Positions 24,651 through 33,508 of a stretch of DNA of 64,000 nt are shown here, piece by piece; positions within the stretch are counted from its first letter, which is position 1; every line of letters begins with the position of its first letter. Below the pieces are notes generated by a model, which was not told the DNA's origin, searched no databases, and saw only the letters and a list, made by a program, of their open reading frames with translations. The DNA is taken from assembly GCF_051062515.1 (NCBI RefSeq), contig NZ_JAMXEK010000003.1; one strand, 5' to 3'. The translations under genes were made by a program, and so were the position numbers. The stretch comes from Aliarcobacter sp017996075 (GTDB lineage Bacteria > Campylobacterota > Campylobacteria > Campylobacterales > Arcobacteraceae).

Positions 24651-25528
24651 TTTAGTTTTCCTAAAAGCTCAAAAGAGTTTATATCCATCTTCGAAACTGC
24701 AAACCATTTTTTACCCAAATCTTTTAAACTAGCTCCAAAGTGATAAATATCTTTTTCATCAATTATAAGAAATCTATCATGGGATAAATCAAATATTTCT
24801 ATATCTATTTTTGGGTATTGAGCATTATGTTTTTCTAAATCAAGTTGGAGTTGTTTTGAGATAGTTTTTGTGTAAATCTTCATATCTACTTTTGCATCTC
24901 TTTTAGTAAATAATACTAAAGTACTTTCATCTATATAGTTATCTATTAGCTTTATAGAACTTTTTGCACTTTTTATAATATCACTTACGAAAAGGTATGC
25001 GTCGAAAATTTGACCATCATAAAAGATATGTTGCTTTTGTGGTGTTCCTTTTTCTTCTATGGCATTTAATATTGCATCTACTTTTGTGTCATTTTTGATT
25101 TCATAAGAGATTTGTCTTTTTTCTATAGACTCTATTCTTGTAAAAAGTGAAGCGTTTTGAAATAAAAACTTTCGCATATTTACAAAAGCCCTCATAATAT
25201 CAATATGTATTTTAATAGCTTTATCACTTGACAAGACACTTGATAGCGTTGATACACCTTGTTCTGTAAAAACAAAAGGCTTTGCTCCACCAAGATGCTT
25301 TTTTGATGGTATCACAGATTGTGATACCATGTAATCTATCTCAAAATCTGTCAATTCAAACATAAAATCTTCTGGAAATCTTTCTATATTTCTTTTAACT
25401 GCTTGTTTCAAAGCCCTTGTTTCTACATTATAAAGTTCAGCTAAATCCCTATCAACCATAACCTGAACACCTCTTATTGTGTAAATTTTATCTTGTATTG
25501 TTTGATTATCTATGATTAGTTCATTCAT
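24647..25528 (-). CDS. ORF6N-domain DNA-binding protein with PLD-like C-terminus (guest gene)
   Basis: A 293-residue protein. The first 100 residues are an ORF6N domain, with VQVMVDRDLAELYNVETRAL, NIERFPEDFMFELTDFE and PFVFTEQGVSTLSSVL. This DNA-binding module is common in phage antirepressors and in chromosomal RhuM-like genes. After a coiled segment (about 110-160), the C-terminal half (ILFYDG-like start, SDIIKSAKSSIKLIDNYID, then HDRFLIIDEKDIYHFGASLKD) resembles phospholipase-D-type or effector-associated domains, with H-D-R in place of the usual HxK. Role unknown; regulator or defence element are both possible. It is embedded between legC and legH with ATGA overlaps at both ends. Confidence 0.82.
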   Translation of the reverse strand: MNELIIDNQTIQDKIYTIRGVQVMVDRDLAELYNVETRALKQAVKRNIERFPEDFMFELTDFEIDYMVSQSVIPSKKHLGGAKPFVFTEQGVSTLSSVLSSDKAIKIHIDIMRAFVNMRKFLFQNASLFTRIESIEKRQISYEIKNDTKVDAILNAIEEKGTPQKQHIFYDGQIFDAYLFVSDIIKSAKSSIKLIDNYIDESTLVLFTKRDAKVDMKIYTKTISKQLQLDLEKHNAQYPKIDIEIFDLSHDRFLIIDEKDIYHFGASLKDLGKKWFAVSKMDINSFELLGKLK

Positions 25529-26667
25529 ATAGGAAGCCTAACGCTACTTGGAATATTTACAACTCTCTCTTCAAGATATTTTGCATTTTTTAAATCTGTT
25601 TTTTGGCAATCTTTAAACATCTCAAGTTCATTCATAAGTTTCCAAATAGGTCTTGTCATTACGCCATTTTTATTTGTAAACTCTAAAAACTCATCTCTTT
25701 GTTTTACATCTTCCAATAAAACTGCTTGAAGCCAATAGTTTGATTTACTATTTTCTGGTTCTTCTATAAACTTTATACTATTTTGTAAGAAAAACTCTTT
25801 ATATATTTTTGCTAATTCTCTTTTTGAAGCCAAAAATTTTTCTAACTGCTCAAGTTGAGCGACAAGCAAAGCTGCATTTATATTTGGAAGTCTATAGTTA
25901 TATCCTATCTCATCATGTACATATTCATATGGATGAGGAATTTTTGCAGTTGTTGTGATATGTTTTGCTCTTTTTGCTAAAGATTCATCATCTGTAACAA
26001 TTACTCCGCCACCGCCACTTGTGATTATTTTATTACCATTAAAACTAAATGCCCCTACTTTTCCAAAAGTTCCTGTATGCTTATCTTTATAAAATGAACC
26101 TAAACTTTCAGCTGCATCTTCTACTAAAGTTATACTCCAAGTATCACAGATATCTTTTATCTCATCAATTCTGCAAGGATGTCCAAAAGTGTGCATAGGA
26201 ACACAAGCTTTGATTTGTCTATTTGTAGTTTTATTTATGCAAATATTTTCTACTACTTCACAATTTCTTTCCAAAAAGTTTCTTAAAGAATCAGGACTTA
26301 AACCCATAGTATCTAAATCAACATCTACAAAAATTGGTTTTGCTCCAATATACGAAATAGCATTGCAAGTAGCTATAAAAGTAAGTGGTTGAGTTATAAC
26401 TTCATCATCTCTTTTTACATCTGCTAAAATAAGCGAGATATGTAATGCAGCTGTTCCATTTACAGTTGCTATCGCAAATTTACTTCCCACAGTTTTTGCA
26501 AACTCTTTTTCAAAACTATCCACATATTTTCCAACACTTGATACAAACGTAGAATCAATACAATCATTTAAATATTTTTTTTCATTTCCAATAAATCTTG
26601 GTTCGTGTAATGGTATAAACTCTTGTGTTTTAAAAGTCTCTTTTATAAAATCGACTACTTTTTGCAT
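25525..26667 (-). CDS. legC: PLP-dependent aminotransferase LegC
   Basis: A 380-residue DegT/DnrJ/EryC1-type aminotransferase that adds the C4 amino group to the 4-keto sugar in legionaminic acid synthesis. Key parts are TVNGTAALHISLILADV (substrate/PLP loop), VEDAAESLGSFYKDKHTGTF (the PLP-binding Asp and Q/E), and FSFNGNKIITSGGGG with the PLP-binding Lys. The start is taken as ATG at 26667, one base after the legB stop; an upstream start 15 codons earlier would run inside legB. It overlaps the ORF6N gene by four bases. Four DegT-type aminotransferases and a DegT-fold dehydrase (RfbH) occur in this window; this one follows legB directly. Confidence 0.9.
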   Translation of the reverse strand: MQKVVDFIKETFKTQEFIPLHEPRFIGNEKKYLNDCIDSTFVSSVGKYVDSFEKEFAKTVGSKFAIATVNGTAALHISLILADVKRDDEVITQPLTFIATCNAISYIGAKPIFVDVDLDTMGLSPDSLRNFLERNCEVVENICINKTTNRQIKACVPMHTFGHPCRIDEIKDICDTWSITLVEDAAESLGSFYKDKHTGTFGKVGAFSFNGNKIITSGGGGVIVTDDESLAKRAKHITTTAKIPHPYEYVHDEIGYNYRLPNINAALLVAQLEQLEKFLASKRELAKIYKEFFLQNSIKFIEEPENSKSNYWLQAVLLEDVKQRDEFLEFTNKNGVMTRPIWKLMNELEMFKDCQKTDLKNAKYLEERVVNIPSSVRLPI

Positions 26668-26668
26668 A

Positions 26669-27859
26669 TTACATCTTCCCATCAAGATATTTACCTGTTT
26701 CTTTATGACCAAAGTCTGGAATCATTTTAAAAAACTCTTTTACAATATCATCTTTACTCCATTGTAAATTTTGTTTATATTTTTTGATAGTAGCTTCAAA
26801 CTCATTTAGAAGTTTTTCATCATAAATTGCTTCATTTTTTATAACTCCAAGATTCTCAAATCTGTTCATATCTAAAACTTCTTTGTCTGTAAAAAACTCT
26901 TCAAAATCTTTTTCACCTGTTGTATCACTAGCAGTAAACAGACATGGCCATTTACTTTGAGAGGGTAAAGTTTTCGCTAGCTCTCTAGCTTCATCTTCAT
27001 CTTTACATAAATATGGCTCATATCCTAAATTTTTTAGATATTTTACAGCAATATCTGCAAAAGTGATTAAGTGTAAATTAACACTTAGTTTTGGAAAAAA
27101 GATATCTCGATTTTCACCAAAAATACAAGACATTAAGCATAATTCACCTGATTCTTGAGGAGTTACAAAATATCTTTTTATATCATTTGGAGCAACGAGC
27201 GGTTGATTTTTTTGAATTCTTTGATTAAATCCATGAAGAAGTGAGCCATCACTAAAGGCTACATTTGCAAATCTTGCCATTGAAACATCTATTTGTTTTG
27301 ATTTTCTATTTACAAACATCTCCATGATTCTTTTACTTGCACCCATCATATTTACAGGATTTGCAGCTTTATCTGTACTTACACAAAAATACTTTTTAGT
27401 TCCATTTTCAATTGATTGTTGAAGAGTTTTATCTGTATTAAAAATATTTGTTTCTATCATTCGCATAAGAGTAAATGGGTCTTTTTCACTTCTTACATGT
27501 TTAAGTGCTGATAAATTTAATACATAATCATATTTTCCATCAGATTTTATAAATGCATCATATTCGCTACTTCCAATATCTAGTGCAAATGTTTGAAAAT
27601 CTCCATTTATATATCCAAAACTACTTCTTATATCTCGAACTAGTTCAACCGTATTATTTTCAGAAATATCAACAACATGAAGTTTTTTAGGATTTCTTTT
27701 AAATATCTCTTTAGTTACTGCTTGACCAATACTTCCCGCTCCACCAATTACAAGAAATGTTGAGTTTGAAACTATCTTTGAAAGCTCTTTTTCATAAGTT
27801 TGTATATCTTCTTGAAAAAGCTCTTTGGTTCTACCGATTAGTTCCAATATCTTAACCAT
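26669..27859 (-). CDS. legB: Nucleotide-sugar 4,6-dehydratase LegB
   Basis: A 396-residue extended SDR that starts the legionaminic acid route by making the 4-keto-6-deoxy sugar from GDP- or UDP-GlcNAc. The NAD motif is FLVIGGAGSIGQAVTKEIF. The active-site segment VSTDKAANPVNMMGASKR has Met where most SDRs have the catalytic Tyr, as in PglF-type retaining dehydratases, while the Asp and Lys are kept. It is longer than C. jejuni LegB, with about 70 extra C-terminal residues. I set the start at 27859, with AGGAGAG upstream; the longer frame to 27961 runs into the promoter region. It is the first gene of the leg operon. Confidence 0.88.
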   Translation of the reverse strand: MVKILELIGRTKELFQEDIQTYEKELSKIVSNSTFLVIGGAGSIGQAVTKEIFKRNPKKLHVVDISENNTVELVRDIRSSFGYINGDFQTFALDIGSSEYDAFIKSDGKYDYVLNLSALKHVRSEKDPFTLMRMIETNIFNTDKTLQQSIENGTKKYFCVSTDKAANPVNMMGASKRIMEMFVNRKSKQIDVSMARFANVAFSDGSLLHGFNQRIQKNQPLVAPNDIKRYFVTPQESGELCLMSCIFGENRDIFFPKLSVNLHLITFADIAVKYLKNLGYEPYLCKDEDEARELAKTLPSQSKWPCLFTASDTTGEKDFEEFFTDKEVLDMNRFENLGVIKNEAIYDEKLLNEFEATIKKYKQNLQWSKDDIVKEFFKMIPDFGHKETGKYLDGKM

Positions 27860-27925
27860 TATCAAATATACTCTCCTACAAAAGATTAATAATTTTTTAT
27901 ATTGTATTGTAACACATACTTTATT

Positions 27926-27931
27926 TATAAT
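27926..27931 (+). promoter_or_regulatory. Candidate -10 box of the maf2 operon
   Basis: TATAAT lies about 48 bases before maf2 in the 119-base divergent gap between legB and maf2. The same gap must hold the minus-strand leg promoter, for which TATAAA or TACAAT near 27898-27906 are candidates. Confidence 0.35.
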
Positions 27932-27978
27932 ATATACAAATATTGCTAAAATCTTACACAAAAACTTGAAAGAAAAAA

Positions 27979-29859
27979 ATGGATAAACAAAAACAACTAG
28001 AAGAGTTACAAAAAACTTTAAGCCAAATATATCTTAAAAATATAGAGTTTTTCAAAAAAAATCATTTAAATATTTATGAAAAAATAGTTTTTTTCGAGAA
28101 ACAAAATATCCAAAATTACTCTTTAGAGTTTATAAATGATGAATTTAAACTATTAGATTTAAAAACAAAACAAGATTTATACAAAAAAGAGCCTTTTAGT
28201 GACTCTTTAGATAGAGTAAATAACTTTTCTCTTTCAAACGCTTTTACTCTTATAAAAATGGAAGAATTAAAAAAGAAAAATCATTATGAAGGTGAGATAA
28301 ATAGTTATATATATTTAAATGAATATATAAAAAAGTTTGAAAATATAGATATAAAAATCAATAAATTTATATTTATAGGAACTTTGCTTGGAGTTCATTT
28401 AAATGATTTTCACAATAGTTTAAATGCTAAAAGTTATTTAATAATTGAGCCAAATATTGAAATTTTTAGATTATCTTTATTTTTGTGCGACTATGAATCT
28501 TTAAGTAAAAATTCAAAACTATTTTTTGCTATAAATGAAGATAGTTTTGGTTTAGAAAATATCACAAAAAAGTTTTTAGAAGATAGATATGAATTAAATC
28601 ATCTAATTCATTTTGAATTATCAAATCAAAACAACTCATATTTAATAGAAGAGTTACAAAATATTTTTATTCATAGTTCTCAAATGCGTTATCCTTTTAG
28701 TGATTTTATAATTAGCCTAAAAAGAGGTTTTAACTACTTTTTTGAAGAGAAAAAGAGTATTATAAATCTATCACAAAATCAAAATTTATTTGAAAATAAA
28801 AAAATTCTTTTTTTAGGTGCTGGAGTATCTTTGGCAAAAAATCTAGAGTGGGTTTATCTAAATCAAGATAAATTTATAATAGTAGCTTCAAGTGCTGTTT
28901 TAAAGCATCTTAGAATTTTGGAGATCATTCCAGATATTATTTTAGCTGTTGATGGTCAAAAAGAGCCAATGCTTGAGCAGTTTAATACAGATTCTAAAAT
29001 GTATAAAAACTCTATAATTTTAGCTTCAATCAAACTTGATACCAAGCTATTTTTAAAACTAAAAGATACAAAAATATTTTTTATGCAAAATGCTTTGGAG
29101 CTATTTTCAAACTATGGTTTTTTAAGTGGAGTTACTGTTGGAGATATTGGTATTGATATAATTGCTAGGCTTGGAGCTAAAGAGATTTATCTTTTAGGAG
29201 TTGATGCAAGTGTTGATAGTAAAAATGGCAAAACTCATGTAGGAACTCATAAATCAAGTAGAAAATTAAATCTAAATGCAAAAAATAGTGGAGATTTTAG
29301 AGAAGATATAGTTTATGTAAAAGGAAATTTTGAAGAAAAAGTACCTACTTTTAGAGAGTATTTAGAGATGATAGAGAGTGCTGAAGATATAATATTTAAA
29401 CACTCTGAATTTTCAAAGGTTTATAATTTAGGGAATGGTGCATATTTTAAAGGAGCTACTCCTTTAAAAATAGAAGAATTAAAAAGTAATTTAGAAAAAA
29501 TAGATAAAGAAATTTTAGATATAAAACTTTTTGAGAGTTTTAAAAAGATTTCTAAACAAAAATTAGAAGAGATTGATATAAAAGAGATAATCAAAGAGAA
29601 AAAAGTACTTAAAAAATTAAATAGTATAAAAATAGAAAAATTTCATCAAGAGTTTAAAATAGTTTTTGAAAAATATCCAAACTCTATGATTTGTAATATT
29701 TTTGATAGATTTTTTAAGCTTATATTGCCTTATAATCTTATTTTAAATAGCAATGAAGCAAATGAGATTTTAAAAAAACAAATTTTTGAAGTTTTGAGTA
29801 GTTTTAATAGCATATTTGATAAAATTAATATCAAATCTCAAAAGGTAAGAAATGACTAG
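27979..29859 (+). CDS. Motility accessory factor (Maf/DUF115) 2
   Basis: A 626-residue second Maf protein, related to Maf1 over its length: compare NKFIFIGTLLGVHLNDFH with DKFIFLGTLLGRHIPKIA. The central MptE-like domain starts ILFLGAGVSLAKNLEW at about 276-291, so the usual GPGPSL loop reads GAGVSL. It continues with LAVDGQKEP and YLLGVDASVDSKNGKTH. The helical Lys/Glu-rich C-terminal part is shorter than in Maf1. It heads the large plus-strand operon, divergent from legB, and overlaps the next gene by eight bases. It probably glycosylates flagellin with a nonulosonic acid; whether it and Maf1 divide donors or acceptors is open. Confidence 0.87.
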   Translation: MDKQKQLEELQKTLSQIYLKNIEFFKKNHLNIYEKIVFFEKQNIQNYSLEFINDEFKLLDLKTKQDLYKKEPFSDSLDRVNNFSLSNAFTLIKMEELKKKNHYEGEINSYIYLNEYIKKFENIDIKINKFIFIGTLLGVHLNDFHNSLNAKSYLIIEPNIEIFRLSLFLCDYESLSKNSKLFFAINEDSFGLENITKKFLEDRYELNHLIHFELSNQNNSYLIEELQNIFIHSSQMRYPFSDFIISLKRGFNYFFEEKKSIINLSQNQNLFENKKILFLGAGVSLAKNLEWVYLNQDKFIIVASSAVLKHLRILEIIPDIILAVDGQKEPMLEQFNTDSKMYKNSIILASIKLDTKLFLKLKDTKIFFMQNALELFSNYGFLSGVTVGDIGIDIIARLGAKEIYLLGVDASVDSKNGKTHVGTHKSSRKLNLNAKNSGDFREDIVYVKGNFEEKVPTFREYLEMIESAEDIIFKHSEFSKVYNLGNGAYFKGATPLKIEELKSNLEKIDKEILDIKLFESFKKISKQKLEEIDIKEIIKEKKVLKKLNSIKIEKFHQEFKIVFEKYPNSMICNIFDRFFKLILPYNLILNSNEANEILKKQIFEVLSSFNSIFDKINIKSQKVRND

Positions 29860-30841
29860 ACCTATACAACTTGATAAAACATACGGTGTTCTTAATACAG
29901 AGGATTATTTTTCATTTATAGGTTTTGCAAAAAAGGTAGGAAGTGATGAAACACAAAAAATAGATGTTTTTTTAGATGACAAAATAATTGATACTATAGA
30001 AGCAAATGAGTTTATACAAAAAATTGATGATATGTATGATGTTGAGAACAAAGCTTTTAAATACAATCTTCCAAGTGAGCATATAGGTAAAAAAGCTATT
30101 ATCTCTTTTAAAAATCATGACTCTGGTGAGGAACTTCTAAACTCTCCATATACTTTGATTGATAAAAATCATGAAAAATTTAATGAAGCTAAATTTTTAC
30201 ATAGTTTGAGTGAACCTTTAAGCGAAGAGTTAAGAAATATGTATAAACCAAATTGTGTAGGATTTTTGGCTACAAAAGAGAATTTGGAAAATGAAGAGTT
30301 TATGAGGTATATTAAAGAGTTAATAGGTAGGTTTCCTGATGTGGAGTTTAATGGGTTTTGTTTTAAAAAACCAGATAATAAATTTATAAACTACATACAA
30401 ATAAATAATATAAAAGATATTATATTAAATTCTTGTGTGTTTATAATAAATCCACAGTTACATGGAAATCAATTAGATTATAAGATATTGGAACAACAAA
30501 ATAAATTTGTTAATATATTTGTAAATGATTATAATAAGTTATATAATCATTTACAAATTAAAAATATAGTATTACCAAATCTTATTAATGTAATTAAAAA
30601 TAATTTAGAAGTTTTTGGTCTCACAGTAAATGATATTGAAGATATCTCATTTAATCATATTCTTATGATTATGAAAGCTTTCGAAAAACTTTCACTTATT
30701 AATAAAATAAATGAAGATACACTTTTAAATACGACATTAAAGGAATTATCATTTATAAATATTAAGAATGCAATTAATAATAAAGAATTCATCAAAGTAC
30801 AAAAATATATTAATAAAAATTTAATAGAACTTAGCAAATGA
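29852..30841 (+). CDS. Uncharacterised protein in maf2 operon
   Basis: I do not recognise a family for this 329-residue protein. The first 130 residues look beta-rich and domain-like (YGVLNTEDYFSFIGFAKKVG, then IDVFLDDKIIDTI, then KAIISFKNHDSG), resembling an immunoglobulin-like or substrate-binding fold. The rest alternates strands and helices (CVGFLATKENL, FNGFCFKKPDNK, CVFIINPQLHGNQLDY, FVNIFVNDYNKLY), as in a glycosyltransferase-like GT-B half. No signal peptide or membrane span is seen. Overlaps of eight and four bases with maf2 and the aminotransferase gene tie it into the glycan operon. Low confidence for any function. Confidence 0.6.
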   Translation: MTRPIQLDKTYGVLNTEDYFSFIGFAKKVGSDETQKIDVFLDDKIIDTIEANEFIQKIDDMYDVENKAFKYNLPSEHIGKKAIISFKNHDSGEELLNSPYTLIDKNHEKFNEAKFLHSLSEPLSEELRNMYKPNCVGFLATKENLENEEFMRYIKELIGRFPDVEFNGFCFKKPDNKFINYIQINNIKDIILNSCVFIINPQLHGNQLDYKILEQQNKFVNIFVNDYNKLYNHLQIKNIVLPNLINVIKNNLEVFGLTVNDIEDISFNHILMIMKAFEKLSLINKINEDTLLNTTLKELSFINIKNAINNKEFIKVQKYINKNLIELSK

Positions 30842-31911
30842 TAAATGTTACAAAAACTTACCTTCCAAATATTGATAAATACAAAAGCTATGTTGATGAG
30901 ATATATCAAAGTGGAAAAATAACAAATTATGGTTCATTGGTGCAAAAACTGGAAAAAAGATTAGCAGAATATCTTGGAGTGAAAAATATTGTATTGGTTG
31001 CTAATGGTACTGTTGCACTTGAAATAGCATATAGAGCATTAGACTTAAAAGGCTTTGTTATTACAACACCTTTTAGTTTTGTTGCTACAACAAGTTCATT
31101 GGTTACGAATGGTCTTTTGCCTATATTTACTGATATTGACCCAATGACTTTAAATATAGACACAAAAAAAATAGAAGAGCAAATTACACCAAATGCTTCA
31201 GCAATTGTTGCTACACATGTATTTGGTAATCCTTGTGAAGTTGAAGCAATAGAAAGAATTGCAAAAAAATATAAGCTCAAGGTGGTTTATGATGGCGCAC
31301 ATACTTTTGGCGTGAAGTATAAAAGTGGAAGTGTTGCAAAATTTGGCGATATTACCGCTCTGAGCTTTCACGCGACAAAAATTTTTCATACAATTGAAGG
31401 TGGGGCGCTTATCATTAACGATGATGAATTGGTACAAAAGACAAGATATCTTATAAACTTTGGGATTAAAAATAGTGAAGAGATACCACACTTGGGTACA
31501 AATGCAAAGATGAATGAATTTGAAGCAGCAATGGGTCTTTGTTTGCTAGATGATATAGAAGAGATAAAAAATAGCAGAAAAAAAGTTTATGAAAAATACC
31601 AAAATGAGCTAAATGGTTTGGTAAATTTTCAAAAGAGAAATGAAAATGCAACACAAAATTATAGCTATGCTCCAGTAATTTTTAAAAGTGAAAAAGAACT
31701 TCTAAAGGTACAAAAAGCTTTAAATGATAAACAAATATTTCCACGAAGATACTTTTATCCATCACTTGATACCCTAACTTATATAGAGCCAAAACAAGAG
31801 TGTAAAATATCAAGAGACATAAGCAAGAGAATACTTTGTTTGCCAATTTTTAATGAACTTGAAAAAGATACTCAAAGCATTATTATCAAAACTATAAAAG
31901 ATAATTTATAA
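30838..31911 (+). CDS. DegT/DnrJ/EryC1-type nucleotide-sugar aminotransferase
   Basis: A 357-residue PLP aminotransferase. It has LVANGTVALEIAYRAL, ITTPFSFVATTSSLV, VVYDGAHTFGVKYKSGSVAK with the PLP-contacting Asp, and LSFHATKIFHTIEGGAL with the catalytic Lys. The H-A-T-K-x-F-H-x-x-E-G-G form is typical of enzymes aminating C4 of dTDP-4-keto-6-deoxyhexose (VioA/DesI-like). The expected product is a dTDP-4-amino-4,6-dideoxyhexose that the following acyl genes could decorate. It shares overlaps with both neighbours. RmlA and RmlB, which would supply the substrate, are not in this window. Confidence 0.82.
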   Translation: MINVTKTYLPNIDKYKSYVDEIYQSGKITNYGSLVQKLEKRLAEYLGVKNIVLVANGTVALEIAYRALDLKGFVITTPFSFVATTSSLVTNGLLPIFTDIDPMTLNIDTKKIEEQITPNASAIVATHVFGNPCEVEAIERIAKKYKLKVVYDGAHTFGVKYKSGSVAKFGDITALSFHATKIFHTIEGGALIINDDELVQKTRYLINFGIKNSEEIPHLGTNAKMNEFEAAMGLCLLDDIEEIKNSRKKVYEKYQNELNGLVNFQKRNENATQNYSYAPVIFKSEKELLKVQKALNDKQIFPRRYFYPSLDTLTYIEPKQECKISRDISKRILCLPIFNELEKDTQSIIIKTIKDNL

Positions 31912-32600
31912 TGACATTAGCCATAATGCAACCCTATCTTTTCTCATATATTGGTTATTGGCAACTTATAAATGCTGTAGATACTTTTGTAATTTTTGAT
32001 GATGTTAAATTTATAAAAAAAGGGTATATAAATAGAAACTCTATTTTAGTTGGTGGTAAATCACAACAGATTACATTAGAACTTATTGGTGCTAGCCAAA
32101 ATAAGCTTATAAATGAGATAAAAGTAGGTAACAATAGTCAGAAGCTACTAAAAACTATTGAAATGAGTTATAAAAAAGCTCCATATTTTGATAATGTATT
32201 TTCTATAATAGAAGATATTCTAAATCAAGAGGAAAGCAATTTAGCAAAATTTATTGGTTATTCTTTACAAAAAATATCTAATTATTTAGAAATAGATACA
32301 AAGTTCATATACTCAAGCAGTATAGAAAAAGACAATAGTTTAAAAGCGCAAAATAAAATACTGGATATTTGTAAAAAACTAGATGCTACAGATTATATCA
32401 ATGCTATAGGTGGTAAGGAACTTTACGATAAAGATAAATTTGAAAAACAAAATATCAAATTAAACTTTTTAGAACCAGAAATTCAAAAGTATATGCAATT
32501 AGAAAGTGAGTTTATATCATATTTGTCTATTATTGATATTATAATGTTTAATAATAAAGATAATATTAGTAAAATGTTAATGCAATATAAATTGCTATAA
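31911..32600 (+). CDS. WbqC-like family protein
   Basis: A 229-residue protein of the WbqC family, recognised by the N-terminal AIMQPYLFSYIGYWQLI, then FVIFDDVKFIKKGYINRN and the C-terminal YINAIGGKELYDKDKFE. Members occur in O-antigen and other glycan clusters, often near aminotransferase and ACP genes, and are suspected of transferring a small acyl or aminoacyl group to an amino sugar; the biochemistry is not settled. It begins on the stop of the aminotransferase gene and is followed 12 bases later by an acyltransferase, so a role in making an N-acylated amino sugar fits. Confidence 0.82.
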   Translation: MTLAIMQPYLFSYIGYWQLINAVDTFVIFDDVKFIKKGYINRNSILVGGKSQQITLELIGASQNKLINEIKVGNNSQKLLKTIEMSYKKAPYFDNVFSIIEDILNQEESNLAKFIGYSLQKISNYLEIDTKFIYSSSIEKDNSLKAQNKILDICKKLDATDYINAIGGKELYDKDKFEKQNIKLNFLEPEIQKYMQLESEFISYLSIIDIIMFNNKDNISKMLMQYKLL

Positions 32601-32611
32601 AGGAATCATAA

Positions 32612-33277
32612 GTGCAAGATATTTTAATATATGGAAATGGGAAAATTGCAAAAGTAATATACCAATTTGTAAAAAAGCAGTTTAATGTAGTTGCTTTTAC
32701 AGTAGATAGTGAGTTTATAGATGAAGATAATATAGAAGGGTTAGCACTTATTCCATTTGAAAATATTCAAAATAGATATAATCCATGCTATTACAAAATG
32801 ATTATTGCTGTTGGTTATATTCAGATGAATAATATTAGAGAAAAAAAATATTATGAAGCAAAAGAAAAAGGGTATGATTTTATAAACTATATTCACCCAT
32901 CGATTGAAATACATGACAGCATAAAAATAGGTGAGAATAATATCATCTTAGATTATGCTACGATTCAGCCGTATGTAACTATAGGAAATAGTAACTTTAT
33001 ATGGAGTAATGCAGTAATAGCCCATGGTTCAACTGTAGGTGACACTAACTGGATAGCATCAGGTGTAGTAATTTCAGGAGATGCAAATATAAAGTCTAAA
33101 TGTTTTTTAGGTGTAAATGCTACTATAGGACATAATACAACTATAGAAGATGAAAACTTTATAGGGGCAAATACATTAGTAACAAAAAGCACAAATGATA
33201 AAGAGGTCTTTATTTCAAAAGAGGGTGAAAAATTTAGGCTTGATAGCCAAAGATTTTTACATTTTACAGGAGTATAA
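32612..33277 (+). CDS. NeuD-like hexapeptide acyltransferase
   Basis: A 221-residue two-domain acyltransferase with a GTG start and AAAGGA upstream. The Rossmann-like N-domain starts ILIYGNGKIAKVIYQFVKK. The beta-helix domain from about 95 has IHPSIEIHDSIKIGENNII, then AVIAHGSTVGDTNWIASG (with a likely catalytic His) and CFLGVNATIGHNTTIEDENF. It resembles NeuD/PglD enzymes that acylate amino sugars. In this operon the acyl donor may be the ACP encoded next, rather than acetyl-CoA; that is inference. The C-terminus after about 200 (DKEVFISKEGEKFRLDSQRF) departs from the repeat pattern. Confidence 0.83.
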   Translation: MQDILIYGNGKIAKVIYQFVKKQFNVVAFTVDSEFIDEDNIEGLALIPFENIQNRYNPCYYKMIIAVGYIQMNNIREKKYYEAKEKGYDFINYIHPSIEIHDSIKIGENNIILDYATIQPYVTIGNSNFIWSNAVIAHGSTVGDTNWIASGVVISGDANIKSKCFLGVNATIGHNTTIEDENFIGANTLVTKSTNDKEVFISKEGEKFRLDSQRFLHFTGV

Positions 33278-33283
33278 AAATAT

Positions 33284-33508
33284 ATGGAAAAATTAAATAC
33301 GATTTTATGTGATGTTTTTAGGCTAAAAAAGGATGAATTAAAAGATGAACTCACGATGAAAGATATTCAAAAATGGGACTCTTTGACTCATATGGATTTG
33401 GTTACTTCTATAGAAGCGGGATTGAATATCCAATTGACAATGGATGATATCATGAGTATGAAAGATATAAAAACTATAAAAAATATAGTACAAGAGAAGT
33501 TGGCATAG
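33284..33508 (+). CDS. Acyl/peptidyl carrier protein 1
   Basis: A 74-residue acidic four-helix carrier protein. KWDSLTHMDLVTSIE holds the phosphopantetheine-accepting Ser (DSL motif). It is not the fatty-acid ACP, which is normally next to fabF, but a stand-alone carrier in a glycan operon, as DltC is in the dlt operon. Its likely loading enzyme is the adenylation protein at 36958-38508 and its product the acyl donor for the nearby transferases. It starts six bases after the acyltransferase gene and abuts the SDR gene. Confidence 0.9.
   Translation: MEKLNTILCDVFRLKKDELKDELTMKDIQKWDSLTHMDLVTSIEAGLNIQLTMDDIMSMKDIKTIKNIVQEKLA

Noticed and set aside
24647..25528. Prophage remnant, because ORF6N is common in phages
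   Set aside because: No other phage gene, attachment repeat or integrase is near; the gene is embedded in an intact operon.
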